NCBI GenBank assembly: GCA_031316255.1
Contig: JALDQW010000001.1
Coordinates: 2,203,485-2,267,484 of the forward strand
DNA: 64,000 nucleotides
Direction: 5' to 3'
DNA from: Nitrosomonas sp.
Lineage (GTDB): Bacteria > Pseudomonadota > Gammaproteobacteria > Burkholderiales > Nitrosomonadaceae
The number at the start of each line of letters is the position of its first letter. The stretch's first letter is position 1. A program made the position numbers and the translations under genes. Under the pieces are notes generated by a model. The model worked only from the letters and a program-made list of their open reading frames with translations, was not told the origin of the DNA and did no database searches. This document shows positions 1-11,410 of this stretch, piece after piece.

Positions 1-46
1 ATTGTTAAAATAATTTACGTATTTTTTGATATATTTCCAGGCGTTT

Positions 47-1558
47 ATGAAAAAAAGTTATCTAGAAAGAATTCTCACAGCACAAGTTTATGACGTGGCG
101 GTAGAAACGCCGCTGGAAAAGATATCAAACCTGTCGGCACGCATTCATAACCGGGTATTGCTAAAGCGCGAAGATTTGCAGCAGGTTTTTTCATTCAAGC
201 TGCGAGGCGCATATAACAAAATGCTCAAACTTTCGCCGGATGTGCGTAACCGCGGCGTGGTGGCGGCTTCGGCAGGTAATCATGCGCAAGGCGTAGCATT
301 GGCCGCAAAAAAACTGGGGTGCAGCGCAACCATTGTCATGCCGGTGACTACGCCGCAGATTAAGGTGCAGGCGGTTATGGCGCGCGGTGCGACGGTTGTG
401 CTGCATGGCGACTCGTATAACGATGCCTATGACCACGCGATAGCGCTGACTGAATCGCAGCAGGCGACATTTATTCACCCCTACGACGACCCGGATGTCA
501 TCGCAGGGCAGGGTACTATCGGGATGGAAATTCTGCGTCAGTATACCGGTAACATTCATGCCATTTTTGTGCCGGTTGGCGGCGGCGGTTTGATTGCCGG
601 CGTTGCTGCGTATGCCAAAAGGCTTTTTCCCGAAATTAAAATAATCGGTGTTGAACCGATGGATGCGAATGCGCTGTACCGTTCATTGCAAAGCGGGCGT
701 CGCGTCAAACTGGCGCAGGCCGGATTGTTTGCGGATGGCGTGGCCGTCAAGCAGGTTGGCAAGGAAACGTTCCGGTTATGCCGCGAACTGGTCGATGAGG
801 TTATTCTGGTGGATACCGATTCAATATGCGCGGCGATCAAGGATGTTTTCGAGGATACGCGCAGCATCCTGGAACCTTCCGGCGCGCTTTCTGTCGCCGG
901 TATCAAGGCGTATGTCGAACGGGAAAATATTGCGCATCAGACCTTGATCGGAATTGCCTCCGGCGCCAACATGAATTTTGACCGTTTGCGTCATATCTCG
1001 GAACGCGCGGAGATTGGCGAACAACGCGAAGCGGTGATGGCAGTTACCATTCCGGAAAAACCGGGCAGTTTTAAAAAATTCTGCAGTTTGATCGGTACGA
1101 AAAGTATTACGGAATTCAATTATCGTTATTCCGACGCCAGAGAGGCCCATGTTTTTGTCGGTATTTCAGTGCGCAACAGGGAGGAAGCCGAGAACCTCAT
1201 TGCCGACTTGCAGGAAAGTGGCCTGAATACGCAGGATTTGAGCAATAATGAAATGGCCAAGCTGCATATTCGGCACTTGGTCGGCGGCCATGCGCCCGAA
1301 ATTGAAAACGAAATCCTGTATCGGTTTGAATTCCCGGACCGGCCCGGTGCGTTAATGGATTTTCTGAATGCCATGAGCCACAACTGGAATATCAGTCTTT
1401 TCCACTACCGGAATCATGGCGCAGATTATGGTCGTGTGTTGATCGGTATACAAGTGCCGCCGGTGGAGCGGTCCGATTTCAAGGCATTTCTGGATCAACT
1501 CGGTTATCGATACTGGGATGAAAGTAAAAATCCAGCGTATAAGCTGTTTCTTGGTTAA
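47..1558 (+). CDS. ilvA: Threonine ammonia-lyase, biosynthetic (threonine deaminase)
   Basis: This PLP enzyme deaminates threonine to 2-oxobutanoate, the first step of isoleucine synthesis in the cytoplasm. The N-terminal 320 residues form the fold-type II catalytic domain, with the PLP lysine in SFKLRGAYN (K51) and the glycine-rich phosphate loop VGGGGLIAG. The last 180 residues hold two ACT-like regulatory domains, including the EKPGSFKKF and DRPGALMDF motifs, as in the long, isoleucine-inhibited form (about 500-515 aa). I chose the ATG at 47 because the homologous region begins there; an upstream in-frame start at 26 would add seven residues and cannot be excluded so close to the window edge. 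Confidence 0.95.
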   Translation: MKKSYLERILTAQVYDVAVETPLEKISNLSARIHNRVLLKREDLQQVFSFKLRGAYNKMLKLSPDVRNRGVVAASAGNHAQGVALAAKKLGCSATIVMPVTTPQIKVQAVMARGATVVLHGDSYNDAYDHAIALTESQQATFIHPYDDPDVIAGQGTIGMEILRQYTGNIHAIFVPVGGGGLIAGVAAYAKRLFPEIKIIGVEPMDANALYRSLQSGRRVKLAQAGLFADGVAVKQVGKETFRLCRELVDEVILVDTDSICAAIKDVFEDTRSILEPSGALSVAGIKAYVERENIAHQTLIGIASGANMNFDRLRHISERAEIGEQREAVMAVTIPEKPGSFKKFCSLIGTKSITEFNYRYSDAREAHVFVGISVRNREEAENLIADLQESGLNTQDLSNNEMAKLHIRHLVGGHAPEIENEILYRFEFPDRPGALMDFLNAMSHNWNISLFHYRNHGADYGRVLIGIQVPPVERSDFKAFLDQLGYRYWDESKNPAYKLFLG

Positions 1559-1624
1559 TGGCTGGTTTTTTGAGATGACCGGAAATTTACACTTATTTTG
1601 ACGGATACATGGGGAGAGTTACAA

Positions 1625-2683
1625 ATGAATGAATATATCGCTGAATTGTCGAATCTGTTTCCTTTCGATGCGTTGATTAATGCGTTGAACCAGAGGAGCT
1701 GGCTTGAGATTGCGCTTATTCTGTCGCCGTCGGTTGTGCTGATTTTTTTGTTGTTCGGCTATATTGGTTTTTTGAGATCGAAACTGTGGCAATGGACGAT
1801 ATATACGGTCTGTTTTGTTCTGCTTGCCTTCTACATGCCATATGAGCTGGTGCGGCAATCGACTGAAATGTCCAGGGCACAAGCCAATGTCGATGAAATG
1901 GGCAACACGCTGCAAGAATTCATGGAAGCAGCCAATCTGGAATATGTCAACACGCTGAACAATGAAGAAGTCGCTGCCGGGATGCTGGACGAACTGCTCA
2001 ATGGTCTTAATGCGAAACAGAAGCAAGAATTGATCATGATTTCGTGGCTCATGGCCGAAAATGAAAAGCAGGCGCTCGGTCAGATTGATGATAAACAGAA
2101 GTTACTGGCCGATGATATCAAAACCAGTGTCAGCACGGCCACAAGTGAAATTATTGGCTCCAGAGAACCTGCCGAGAAGATTTCCGGCGATGTCGTCAAA
2201 AAACTGGAAACGGATGTCAATTATTTGCTGGAAGAGCGAATGAGTGCATTCAAGCAGGAAGTCGACAAGGCTCTGGACAGCTTTGAAAGTGATATTAACG
2301 CGTTTATACAGACTGAGCTCGATTCCTATGGAGAAAAACTGACGGCAATAACCCAGCAGAACGTGGACGAATTGAAAGATTATTCCAGCAAGGTAAGCCG
2401 GACAATTGCCCATCAGGTCAATAAAATCAATCAGGAGTCTCTGCAAAGGCTCGATGACACCAAAGTCAGCATAGACGGTATTGGCGCAGCGATTAATAAT
2501 ATCGATCTGCAGGTCGTGGTCAAACAGATCAAGCAACTTTCCAGTAAAGTTGAAAAGTCTCAGAGAAAGAATGATCTTCTGTTTGAGTATAATGAATGTA
2601 TGCGCACAACGGGGATGCTGGATCTGGGCGGTAAAAAAGACGAATGCCGGGAAAAACTTGATGGCGCGCTCGGTAAGCTATAA
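1625..2683 (+). CDS. Unknown inner-membrane protein with long coiled coil
   Basis: I do not recognise a family. The 352-residue product has two hydrophobic helices near the N-terminus (about residues 23-46 and 55-75). A long, charged, mostly helical region follows, rich in Glu, Lys, Gln and Ser and probably coiled coil, with a short C-terminal tail containing two cysteines. This layout suggests an inner-membrane anchor with a large soluble domain, loosely like RmuC-type or chemoreceptor-like rods, but no signature motif of either is visible. The ATG at 1625 follows a good ribosome binding site (GGGGAGAG, 1611-1618). It lies downstream of ilvA in the same direction with a 66-base gap. Confidence 0.75.
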   Translation: MNEYIAELSNLFPFDALINALNQRSWLEIALILSPSVVLIFLLFGYIGFLRSKLWQWTIYTVCFVLLAFYMPYELVRQSTEMSRAQANVDEMGNTLQEFMEAANLEYVNTLNNEEVAAGMLDELLNGLNAKQKQELIMISWLMAENEKQALGQIDDKQKLLADDIKTSVSTATSEIIGSREPAEKISGDVVKKLETDVNYLLEERMSAFKQEVDKALDSFESDINAFIQTELDSYGEKLTAITQQNVDELKDYSSKVSRTIAHQVNKINQESLQRLDDTKVSIDGIGAAINNIDLQVVVKQIKQLSSKVEKSQRKNDLLFEYNECMRTTGMLDLGGKKDECREKLDGALGKL

Positions 2684-2732
2684 GACCTTCTGACGCGAGT
2701 TTGGTGATCGATGATGCAACATGCTGAATGGC

Positions 2733-4145
2733 CTAAAAATGGGCGACGGACTTCTGCTTCGGAATGGAAACATTTTTCCAGTTCAGACGATCTGTGATTG
2801 CAGACTGCAATGCACTTGCGCTATTGGGTTCGCCATGAACGATAAACGTTTTTTCCGGACTTTTCGTAAAATGTCGCAGCCAGTCGAGTAAGGCGGCCTG
2901 GTCGGCATGAGCTGACAGGCCACCGATAGTGAAAATTTCCGCTCTGACGGGAATGTCCTGACCAAAAATTTTGACGATTTTTGCGCCGTCAACCAGACGC
3001 CGTCCCAGTGTTCTTGCAGCCTGAAAGCCGGTAATGACGATGCTGCATTCCGGACAGCCGAGGTTGTATTTTAGATGATGCTTGATGCGTCCGGCATCGC
3101 ACATGCCGCTGGCGGAGATAATGATCGCGCCACGGCGGATGGTGTTGAGATGCATGGACTCTTCAACATCCTGAATAAAATGAATCCGCGGCCGTTTGTG
3201 ATTGCCGTTCATCCACTGTATCGCATCCAGGGTTTCCTTGTCGAGCAGTGCAATATGCTTCATGGTGATGTCCGTGGCCGCCAAGGCCATCGGGGAGTCC
3301 ACATAAATATCCATTTCACCGAGTTTGCCCGCGCGATACAGATCGATCAGCAAGAACAGCAGATCCTGCGTGCGGCCGACGGTGAACGCCGGAATAATGA
3401 CATTGCCGCCTTTTTCAATCAGCGTGTTGTTGATTGCGAATACCAGTTCATCCAGTGTATCAAGCATATTGCGGTGCAATCGGTTGCCGTAGGTCGACTC
3501 AATCAGCAGAATATCTGTATGCCGAATCGGGGTCGGATCGCGCACGATAGGATGCCCCGGTTGTCCCAGGTCGCCTGAGAAAACGATTTTTTTGGTTTCG
3601 GACTCTTCATTTAACCACAGTTCGATCATGGCGGAACCCAGGATATGACCCGCATCCCGGAAAATACACCGGACTGAAGGGTGCGGCGAAATTTCAGCAT
3701 CGTATTCAACGCTGTGCAGTTGCTTGAAAAAATTTTCAGCCTGGGTAACGGTATAGAGCGGTGCGTATTCCTGCAAAGAACTGCGCATCTTGCGTGCGCC
3801 GCGCCGTTCCCGGTTGCGCCATTCGGCTTCTTTTTCCTGGATATGCGCGCTGTCCTTGAGCATCACATGCAGTAAGTCGATAGTCGCCGAAGTGGTGTAG
3901 ACCGGGCCTTTGAAGCCCCATACGCTCAATCGGGGCAGTAGGCCCGAATGGTCGATATGCGCGTGCGTGAGCAGTACAAAATCGATTGTTTCCGGGTCGA
4001 AGTTAAATGCCGTGCGATTTTTTCCATCTGCCTCACGCCCGCCCTGAAACATGCCGCAGTCCACAAGAAAGCGTAAACCGTCTGTTTCAATCAGGTAGCA
4101 TGATCCTGTCACTTCGCCTGCAGCACCGAGAAATGTCAGTTGCAT
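2733..4145 (-). CDS. MBL-fold / beta-CASP RNA-processing exonuclease-type protein
   Basis: The 470-residue protein starts directly with the metallo-beta-lactamase fold (MQLTFLGAAGEVTGSC) and has the zinc motif LTHAHIDHSG near residue 60. It then carries the DAGHILGSA and SGDLG metal ligands, a beta-CASP insert and a C-terminal RMMBL segment with the SAHAD and VHGE motifs. Domain order and length match the bacterial relatives of CPSF73/YSH1, which act as RNA endo- or exonucleases; the substrate here is unknown. It starts 15 bases after the bioA stop on the same strand, so the two are probably cotranscribed, although no functional link with biotin is known. Confidence 0.88.
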   Translation of the reverse strand: MQLTFLGAAGEVTGSCYLIETDGLRFLVDCGMFQGGREADGKNRTAFNFDPETIDFVLLTHAHIDHSGLLPRLSVWGFKGPVYTTSATIDLLHVMLKDSAHIQEKEAEWRNRERRGARKMRSSLQEYAPLYTVTQAENFFKQLHSVEYDAEISPHPSVRCIFRDAGHILGSAMIELWLNEESETKKIVFSGDLGQPGHPIVRDPTPIRHTDILLIESTYGNRLHRNMLDTLDELVFAINNTLIEKGGNVIIPAFTVGRTQDLLFLLIDLYRAGKLGEMDIYVDSPMALAATDITMKHIALLDKETLDAIQWMNGNHKRPRIHFIQDVEESMHLNTIRRGAIIISASGMCDAGRIKHHLKYNLGCPECSIVITGFQAARTLGRRLVDGAKIVKIFGQDIPVRAEIFTIGGLSAHADQAALLDWLRHFTKSPEKTFIVHGEPNSASALQSAITDRLNWKNVSIPKQKSVAHF

Positions 4146-4160
4146 AGTTTGTTGGTCAAT

Positions 4161-5519
4161 TTATTGCTCGAGTGTGTTCAGTATATGCAATGTCCCGTTG
4201 ACAAGTAAATCGATTTCTTCTTCGGTAATGATATAAGGCGGCATAAAGTAAACCGTTTTACCGAGCGGGCGCAGCAATAACCGCTGTGTTAACCCGGCCT
4301 GGAAGAACTTCTGGGAAAACTGCTCAATTTCGGTGTCGACTTCAAATGCCCAGATCATGCCGCAATTGCGGAAATGGCGGACTTTGGGGTGCGATGATAA
4401 TGCTGCGGCAGCCTGGTTAAGATATTCAGTCTTGATTTTGTTGGTTTCGAGTACGTTATCCTGCTCAAAAATATCGAGTACTGCCAGCGCCGTACGGCAG
4501 GCCAGTGCGTTGCCTGTATGCGTATGCGAGTGCAGGAATGCATGTGAGGATTTGTCATCGTAAAAACGCTGATAAACGGTATCGGTTGTCAATACGACCG
4601 AGAGCGGCAGATACCCGCCGCTCAATCCCTTTGCAAGACACAGGAAATCCGGCGCGATATCGGCCTGTTCGCACGCGAACATCGTACCGGTGCGGCCAAA
4701 ACCGACTGCAATTTCATCGGCGATCAAATGCACCTGATACCGGTCGCAGATTTCCCGTGCGTGTTTAAGATAAACGGGATGATACATGCCCATGCCCATC
4801 GCGCCCTGAATCAGCGGCTCAATAATCAAAGCGGCTGTTTCGTCATGGTGCCGGGACAGGTGTTCCTCAAGCGCAGCGGCAGAGCGCAACGCATAATGCT
4901 CGGCAGACTCGCCGTGTTTTGCATAGCGCCAGTCCGGCGTCATCACATGCGTGCAGGGACGCAGCAATGGCGCATACGTTTTTTTGAAAATCCCGACATC
5001 GGTAACCGATAGTGCGCCGAGCGTTTCGCCGTGATAATCGTTCTGCAGGCTGACAAACTGCGTTTTATTCGGTTTTCCGGCCAGTTGCCAGTAGTGAAAA
5101 CTCATTTTCAACGCAATTTCGGTCGCCGATGCGCCGTCGCTGGCGTAAAAGCAATGCCCGAGATCACCTGGCGTAATCGATGCCAATCGTTCGGATAACG
5201 CAACAACCGGCTCATGCGTAAAACCGGCGAGCATGACATGCTCGATTTTATCGAGCTGATCCTTGATCGCCGCATTAATCGCCGGATGAGTATGCCCAAA
5301 CAGATTGACCCACCATGATCCGATCGCATCCAGATAGCCGTTGCCATCCGCATCATAAAGCCAGACACCTTCGCCGCGCACAATCGGCACTAATGGATAA
5401 GTTTCGTGCAGCTTCATTTGCGTGCACGGATGCCAGACCGTTTGCAGGCTGCGTTGTTGAAAAGAGGGGAGAGCTGAAACGTTGGACTTGGCGGAATCGG
5501 CCGGATTTGTGATGGACAT
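4161..5519 (-). CDS. bioA: Adenosylmethionine-8-amino-7-oxononanoate aminotransferase
   Basis: BioA transfers an amino group from S-adenosylmethionine to 8-amino-7-oxononanoate (KAPA) to give 7,8-diaminopelargonate in biotin synthesis. The 452-residue sequence has the class III aminotransferase landmarks: WHPCTQM near the N-terminus, GSWWVNLFGHTHP, the PLP aspartate in LIADEIAVGFGRTG and the PLP lysine in LAKGLSGGYLPLS. The C-terminal RLLLRPLGKTVYFMPPY is also typical. No other bio gene is near, so biotin synthesis is split in this genome. I see no clear BirA operator in the upstream region. Confidence 0.95.
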   Translation of the reverse strand: MSITNPADSAKSNVSALPSFQQRSLQTVWHPCTQMKLHETYPLVPIVRGEGVWLYDADGNGYLDAIGSWWVNLFGHTHPAINAAIKDQLDKIEHVMLAGFTHEPVVALSERLASITPGDLGHCFYASDGASATEIALKMSFHYWQLAGKPNKTQFVSLQNDYHGETLGALSVTDVGIFKKTYAPLLRPCTHVMTPDWRYAKHGESAEHYALRSAAALEEHLSRHHDETAALIIEPLIQGAMGMGMYHPVYLKHAREICDRYQVHLIADEIAVGFGRTGTMFACEQADIAPDFLCLAKGLSGGYLPLSVVLTTDTVYQRFYDDKSSHAFLHSHTHTGNALACRTALAVLDIFEQDNVLETNKIKTEYLNQAAAALSSHPKVRHFRNCGMIWAFEVDTEIEQFSQKFFQAGLTQRLLLRPLGKTVYFMPPYIITEEEIDLLVNGTLHILNTLEQ

Positions 5520-6139
5520 AAAAATATTTGAATGAGAATAAAAGCGGTTATGTATAAGATTGTTTGCTGATCAGCATTTATTTCGATGGAAATGCGTTGC
5601 TGTGTAAAAGGGGTTTATATCGCGTATGGGCGATGGTAAACCGAATTAAGCACAGTTTCCAGTCCGGCAAGCAGTTAAGCACTTCTTTAAGATATCAATT
5701 TTACGCCGCAGTGCGTTCTTCAGTGAAAGATTGAACAGGTTTTAAGCGGACAATCTAAATAATTTCCGGATTCATATTGGACACATTTATGTGTGTTTAA
5801 GCATTTCCGCGGAAAATTAAAGTGGAGAGGCAATCTGGATGCATTGAGGGTTGATCATTGATTTTTGTCGATTCCAGTGTATGGATTGTTTATTACAATG
5901 ACATGGATACGCCGGAAACTAAAAAACTGGGTACACTGCTGGGTTCTTCTCCGATTTGTGTTGGCGACATTTTGCATTGAACACGGCCCGCCGCTTCTTC
6001 ATTCCGATTGACATTACAAGAAGCTGGCGCAGCATCATACCGGGCATGATTCCGGCAAGATTGCGCGCGATCAACCGGTGCGACAATTGGCAGAATAAAA
6101 GCCATTTGAAGTACAATTAATTGATAAACAATTCAGTTC
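5520..6139. other. Intergenic region with no supported gene
   Basis: About 620 bases without a convincing gene. Short open frames at 5893..6116 on the minus strand resemble no family I know and may be decayed coding sequence, since they adjoin a clear pseudogene. Two perfect palindromes lie close together at 5781..5794 (ACACAT-TT-ATGTGT) and 5804..5815 (TTTCCGCGGAAA). The bioA promoter must lie in the left part, but I could not pick one with confidence. Confidence 0.5.
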
Positions 6140-6604
6140 TCAAACAAAATTTTCAACGTGCTTTTTTTGGATGTGATTGAAAGCATCGATCCCCTGTTCC
6201 AAACGGTATTTGCCCTGGATTAGTGGTTCTGCCTGGACTTGTCCTGAAGCAAGTGTATCGATAGCGCGATCGAATGGACCGCAGCGCGAGCCGATGACGG
6301 TGATTTCGTCGACCACCAGTGCCGAAGCGTTGATGTTGATGTTGCCGATTGACAAGCCGCAGGCTGCATTGATTTCGCCCACCACCCGTTTGCCAAGCTG
6401 CTTGCCGTGGCCGCTTTCGACGATGCCGACAAATTCGTGACCGAGCACGCCGCAGTATGGGTGGTAGCCCTATATCAATTCGCGATCTGTGTTGCAGATT
6501 CCGGCCCTGACGATCCGGATCAATGCTTCGTCCGATGCGGGCTTTGGCATGGACTAGCCGGTGCGAAATTGCAGATGTTGATTTTTCAGCCAGATTCCTT
6601 TCAT
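6140..6604 (-). pseudogene. Decayed zinc-dependent (MDR) alcohol dehydrogenase
   Basis: Read from the ATG at 6604 in a single frame, this resembles the N-terminus of medium-chain alcohol dehydrogenases: MKGIWLKNQHL, ALIRIVRAGICNTDREL, GYHPYCGVLGHEFVGIVESG and GKRVVGEINAACG. Two in-frame TAG codons interrupt it, at 6554-6556 and 6470-6472. After GEINAACG the sequence jumps to what is normally the C-terminal end (ALVVDEITVIGSRCGPFDRA, then LEQGIDAFNH), so most of the NAD-binding domain is missing. An intact homologue would be about 330 residues; about 153 codons remain. The frame is otherwise preserved, which suggests fairly recent inactivation. Confidence 0.85.
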
Positions 6605-6674
6605 ATTGATTTGTTCTGTGGTGTGAATTGGCGCATAAAAGTACTGGCCGGTAAAATTTTTCTACGGGTTGGTC

Positions 6675-6703
6675 TTGAAATTCTGAATCATAGCCCTTAT
6701 TAT
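6675..6703 (+). promoter_or_regulatory. Predicted sigma-70 promoter of groESL
   Basis: TTGAAA (6675-6680) and TATTAT (6698-6703) are separated by exactly 17 bases, and the CIRCE operator begins three bases after the -10 box. That arrangement is what is expected for a promoter repressed by HrcA. Confidence 0.65.
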
Positions 6704-6705
6704 TG

Positions 6706-6732
6706 TTAGCACTCATTGATGAAGAGTGCTAA
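6706..6732 (+). promoter_or_regulatory. CIRCE operator (HrcA binding site)
   Basis: A perfect inverted repeat, TTAGCACTC - nine bases - GAGTGCTAA, identical to the CIRCE consensus. It lies 91 bases upstream of groES. In the established model HrcA binds here and represses groESL until heat shock titrates GroEL away. Confidence 0.96.
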
Positions 6733-6823
6733 CACCATTTCTGGATTGTCAGTGTTGTCTATCAATAGACAGACAAGTTATTCCATATATTTGCAGCGTT
6801 AAATTTTTAATAGGAGAAAAAGC

Positions 6824-7114
6824 ATGAAAATTCGTCCATTACATGACCGTGTAATCGTCAAACGACTGGAGGAGGAGCGCAAGACAGCATCAGGTATTGT
6901 GATTCCAGACAGCGCTACGGAAAAGCCCGACCAAGGTGAAATCCTTGCTGTCGGCAAGGGCAAGGTTGCGGACGATGGCAGTGTACGTGCATTGGAAGTC
7001 AAGGTGGGCGACAGAGTATTGTTCGGCAAGTATTCAGGCCAGGCAGTCAAAGTTGAAGGTGATGAACTTTTGGTCATGCGTGAAGATGACATTATGGGCG
7101 TAATCGAAAACTGA
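6824..7114 (+). CDS. groES: Co-chaperonin GroES
   Basis: This 96-residue protein forms the heptameric lid of the GroEL chamber and assists ATP-driven protein folding in the cytoplasm. It opens with [14 protein letters not shown], has the mobile loop around [15 protein letters not shown], and ends with the usual beta strands ([17 protein letters not shown]). The ribosome binding site TAGGAG is well placed. It is the first gene of the groESL operon, under a perfect CIRCE element, with groEL 66 bases downstream. Confidence 0.99.
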   Translation: MKIRPLHDRVIVKRLEEERKTASGIVIPDSATEKPDQGEILAVGKGKVADDGSVRALEVKVGDRVLFGKYSGQAVKVEGDELLVMREDDIMGVIEN

Positions 7115-7159
7115 TCATTACAGACGACGAATAAGACAACTTGCAAAACAATATTTTAG

Positions 7160-8836
<1,677 letters not shown>

Positions 8837-8886
8837 TGACGCCGTAACGCCAGTGGCGTTCGTATAACCATCCGGTTAGAGACAGG

Positions 8887-8922
8887 CAACAACCCTTGAG
8901 TAGAGGGTTGTTGTTTTTTTTT
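8887..8922 (+). terminator. Intrinsic terminator of groESL
   Basis: A perfect 10-bp stem (CAACAACCCT / AGGGTTGTTG) with a 7-base loop is followed directly by nine T residues, 50 bases after the groEL stop. Confidence 0.93.
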
Positions 8923-9025
8923 TAAGTGAACAGAACGCTGAAGTCAGGTTGATTATTTGAATATCCATGTTAATCATATTCTTTCTTCTTTTTTGATATG
9001 ATCAATACATGGTACATTTTAACTT

Positions 9026-9784
9026 ATGAACAATTACAAAGACTATTCGCCGCCCGTGGAATTGCTGAATGAGCGTGTAATTCTGGTGACGGGCGCTGGA
9101 CAGGGTTTAGGGCGTGCAGCTGCAATAGCTTACGCGAAACATGGTGCAACTGTCATTCTGCATGGCAGAAAAGTAAATAAACTTGAAAGTGTGTACGATG
9201 AGATTGAAGCGCTCGGCAAGACTCAACCGCTTATTTATCCACTGGATTTTGAGAAAGCGACAGAAAACGAGTTTATACTTCTGGCTCAGGCAATAGCGGA
9301 ACAATTGGGGCGTCTCGATGGTATTTTGCATAATGCGGCTTTTTTATACGGAGCGAGTCCAATGGAAAATCAGACGCTGGAGCAATGGCAAGTCCTGATG
9401 AAGGTTAATCTGCTGGCGCCGTTTGCGTTGACAAAAGCCTGTCTGCCATTATTGAAAGCATCGCCGGATGCAAGTATCGTTATGACAGCAAGTACACAAG
9501 GACATAATCCGACGGCGTATTGGGGTGGTTTTTCGGTGGCCAAGGCAGGCATTGAGGCATTGGTCAAGCAGCAAGCCGATGAATGGCATGTGCTGCCAAA
9601 TTTGCGCATTAATGCGTTAATCCCCGGTATTGTCAATACGCCGCAACGCGCGAAAACGCACCCCGGTGAAGTCAAACAGATATTGCCTCAACCTGAAGAT
9701 TTAATGCCGTATTACTTGTTTCTCATGGGGTCAGATAGCAAGGCGGTAAATGGGGAAATTATTCTGTGCCAAACGCAGCATTAA
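9026..9784 (+). CDS. YciK-like short-chain dehydrogenase with Phe at catalytic Tyr position
   Basis: This 252-residue SDR resembles the YciK group of NAD(P)-binding oxidoreductases, whose substrate is not established. It has the cofactor motif TGAGQGLG at about residue 22 and the LHNAA (NNAG-like) motif. The usual catalytic YxxxK is replaced by FSVAK, with Phe at residue 169 (codon TTT, 9530-9532) and Lys at 173; no neighbouring Tyr is at the right spacing. Classical reductase chemistry may therefore be lost or altered. It sits alone between the groEL terminator and a tRNA gene, with a weak ribosome binding site. Family assignment is firm; function is unknown. Confidence 0.85.
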   Translation: MNNYKDYSPPVELLNERVILVTGAGQGLGRAAAIAYAKHGATVILHGRKVNKLESVYDEIEALGKTQPLIYPLDFEKATENEFILLAQAIAEQLGRLDGILHNAAFLYGASPMENQTLEQWQVLMKVNLLAPFALTKACLPLLKASPDASIVMTASTQGHNPTAYWGGFSVAKAGIEALVKQQADEWHVLPNLRINALIPGIVNTPQRAKTHPGEVKQILPQPEDLMPYYLFLMGSDSKAVNGEIILCQTQH

Positions 9785-9866
9785 GTGCTCATTGGAAGAT
9801 AAACGGGTATAATCATTCAGTTGTGTAACAGGAATATATACGAATATATTAAATACTGAGCGTGTT

Positions 9867-9951
<85 letters not shown>

Positions 9952-10104
9952 TTGATACAGCGTGGTGTGACAGTATGTAGAATAGACACTCTGTTTTGCC
10001 ATAAATTAGGAAACAAAAAATAATCAAACCCTATTATATGGGTAGGCTTAAGAAAACTTATTCATAATTCAGTTTTTCATGTTGTTATTCAATCAGGAAT
10101 TTTA

Positions 10105-11409
10105 ATGCGATCAAATGTAGAAAATCTCGGTGCATTGGAGCGTCGTATAGACATATCAATCTCACAGGATCAAATACAGGATGAAGTAAATAAACGGCTG
10201 AAGCAACTGGCAAAGAAAACCAAAATGCACGGTTTTCGTCCCGGCAAGGTTCCGTTAAAACTGGTGTCAGAACGCTACGGCGCGGAAGTGCAGCAGGAAG
10301 TCCTTGGCGATGCGTTACATAAAGAATTCGGCGAAGCTGTTAAGGAACATAATTTGGAAGTTGTCGGCTATCCGCGCTATGAAACGAAACAGGATCACAA
10401 TGATCCGGAACAATTAGCATTCAGCGCTCAGTTTGAAGTCTATCCCGATATCGCTGTAGGTGACTTGAGCCAACAAACTATCGAAAGACCCATAACTCAG
10501 GTCAATGCGGAAGATGTTGATAAAACAATCGAAATGATACGTAAGCAGCAGATTCAGTATCAGCCTGTAGATCGTGCGGTTCAAGACGGAGACCGCGTCA
10601 AACTGGACTTTCATGGCAGACTGGACGGCAACGATTTTGAAGGTGGTCAGGGTGAAAATGCTTATCTGATTGTTGGTGATGGCAGATTTATGAAAGATTT
10701 TGAAACAGCGCTGGTTGGTATGAGTGCCGGCGAGGAAAAATCTTTTGATGTGACTTTTCCTGAAGATTATCACGGTAAAGAAGTGGCCGGGAAAACGGTT
10801 ACGTTTGAAATCAAGCTGAAATCGGTGGAGTTGCCCGTTTTACCGGAAGTGAATGAAGAATTTGCCAAGGTGCTGGGAATTCAGGATGGCAGTGTCGAGA
10901 AAATGCGTGATGGAATACGCCATGATCTGGAACGAGAAGTTGTAAAACGGATCAAATCCCGGCTTAAAGAACAGGCAATGCGCTGTTTAATGGATACGAC
11001 GCCAATTGACGCGCCGAATGCGCTGGTCAATAAGGAAATCGAACGTTTAATGGAAAATACGCGTGAGGATTTTACTTCGCGCGGCATGAATACGGTTGAT
11101 ATGCAGCTGAAGCCAGAAATGTTCAAGGACAAGGCTGAGCAACGAATAAAGCTTGGACTGATTCTGGCGGAACTGTTAAAAGCACACCAATTAAAAGCAA
11201 CGCCTGAGCAGATACGCGCAATTATAGAAGACAAAGCACAGAACTACGACAATCCGGAAGAGGTTGTGAAGTGGCATTATGCATCCAAAGAACGTTTGCA
11301 GGAAGCTGAATCGTTCGCTTTGGAAGAAAATGTAGTGCGGTGGGTGCTGCAGCAGGTACAAGTGGTCGAGAAACCGGTGACTTTTGACGAGCTGATGGGG
11401 ATAGTCTGA
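10105..11409 (+). CDS. tig: Trigger factor
   Basis: This ribosome-bound chaperone and peptidyl-prolyl isomerase meets nascent chains at the exit tunnel. The N-terminal ribosome-binding domain includes the signature HGFRPGKVP (GFRxGxxP). The central FKBP-like domain is visible as [15 protein letters not shown], and a long helical C-terminal domain follows; total length 434 residues is normal. It leads the conserved tig-clpP-clpX-lon order, and clpP starts one base after its stop, indicating translational coupling. Confidence 0.98.
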   Translation: MRSNVENLGALERRIDISISQDQIQDEVNKRLKQLAKKTKMHGFRPGKVPLKLVSERYGAEVQQEVLGDALHKEFGEAVKEHNLEVVGYPRYETKQDHNDPEQLAFSAQFEVYPDIAVGDLSQQTIERPITQVNAEDVDKTIEMIRKQQIQYQPVDRAVQDGDRVKLDFHGRLDGNDFEGGQGENAYLIVGDGRFMKDFETALVGMSAGEEKSFDVTFPEDYHGKEVAGKTVTFEIKLKSVELPVLPEVNEEFAKVLGIQDGSVEKMRDGIRHDLEREVVKRIKSRLKEQAMRCLMDTTPIDAPNALVNKEIERLMENTREDFTSRGMNTVDMQLKPEMFKDKAEQRIKLGLILAELLKAHQLKATPEQIRAIIEDKAQNYDNPEEVVKWHYASKERLQEAESFALEENVVRWVLQQVQVVEKPVTFDELMGIV

Positions 11410-11410
11410 T

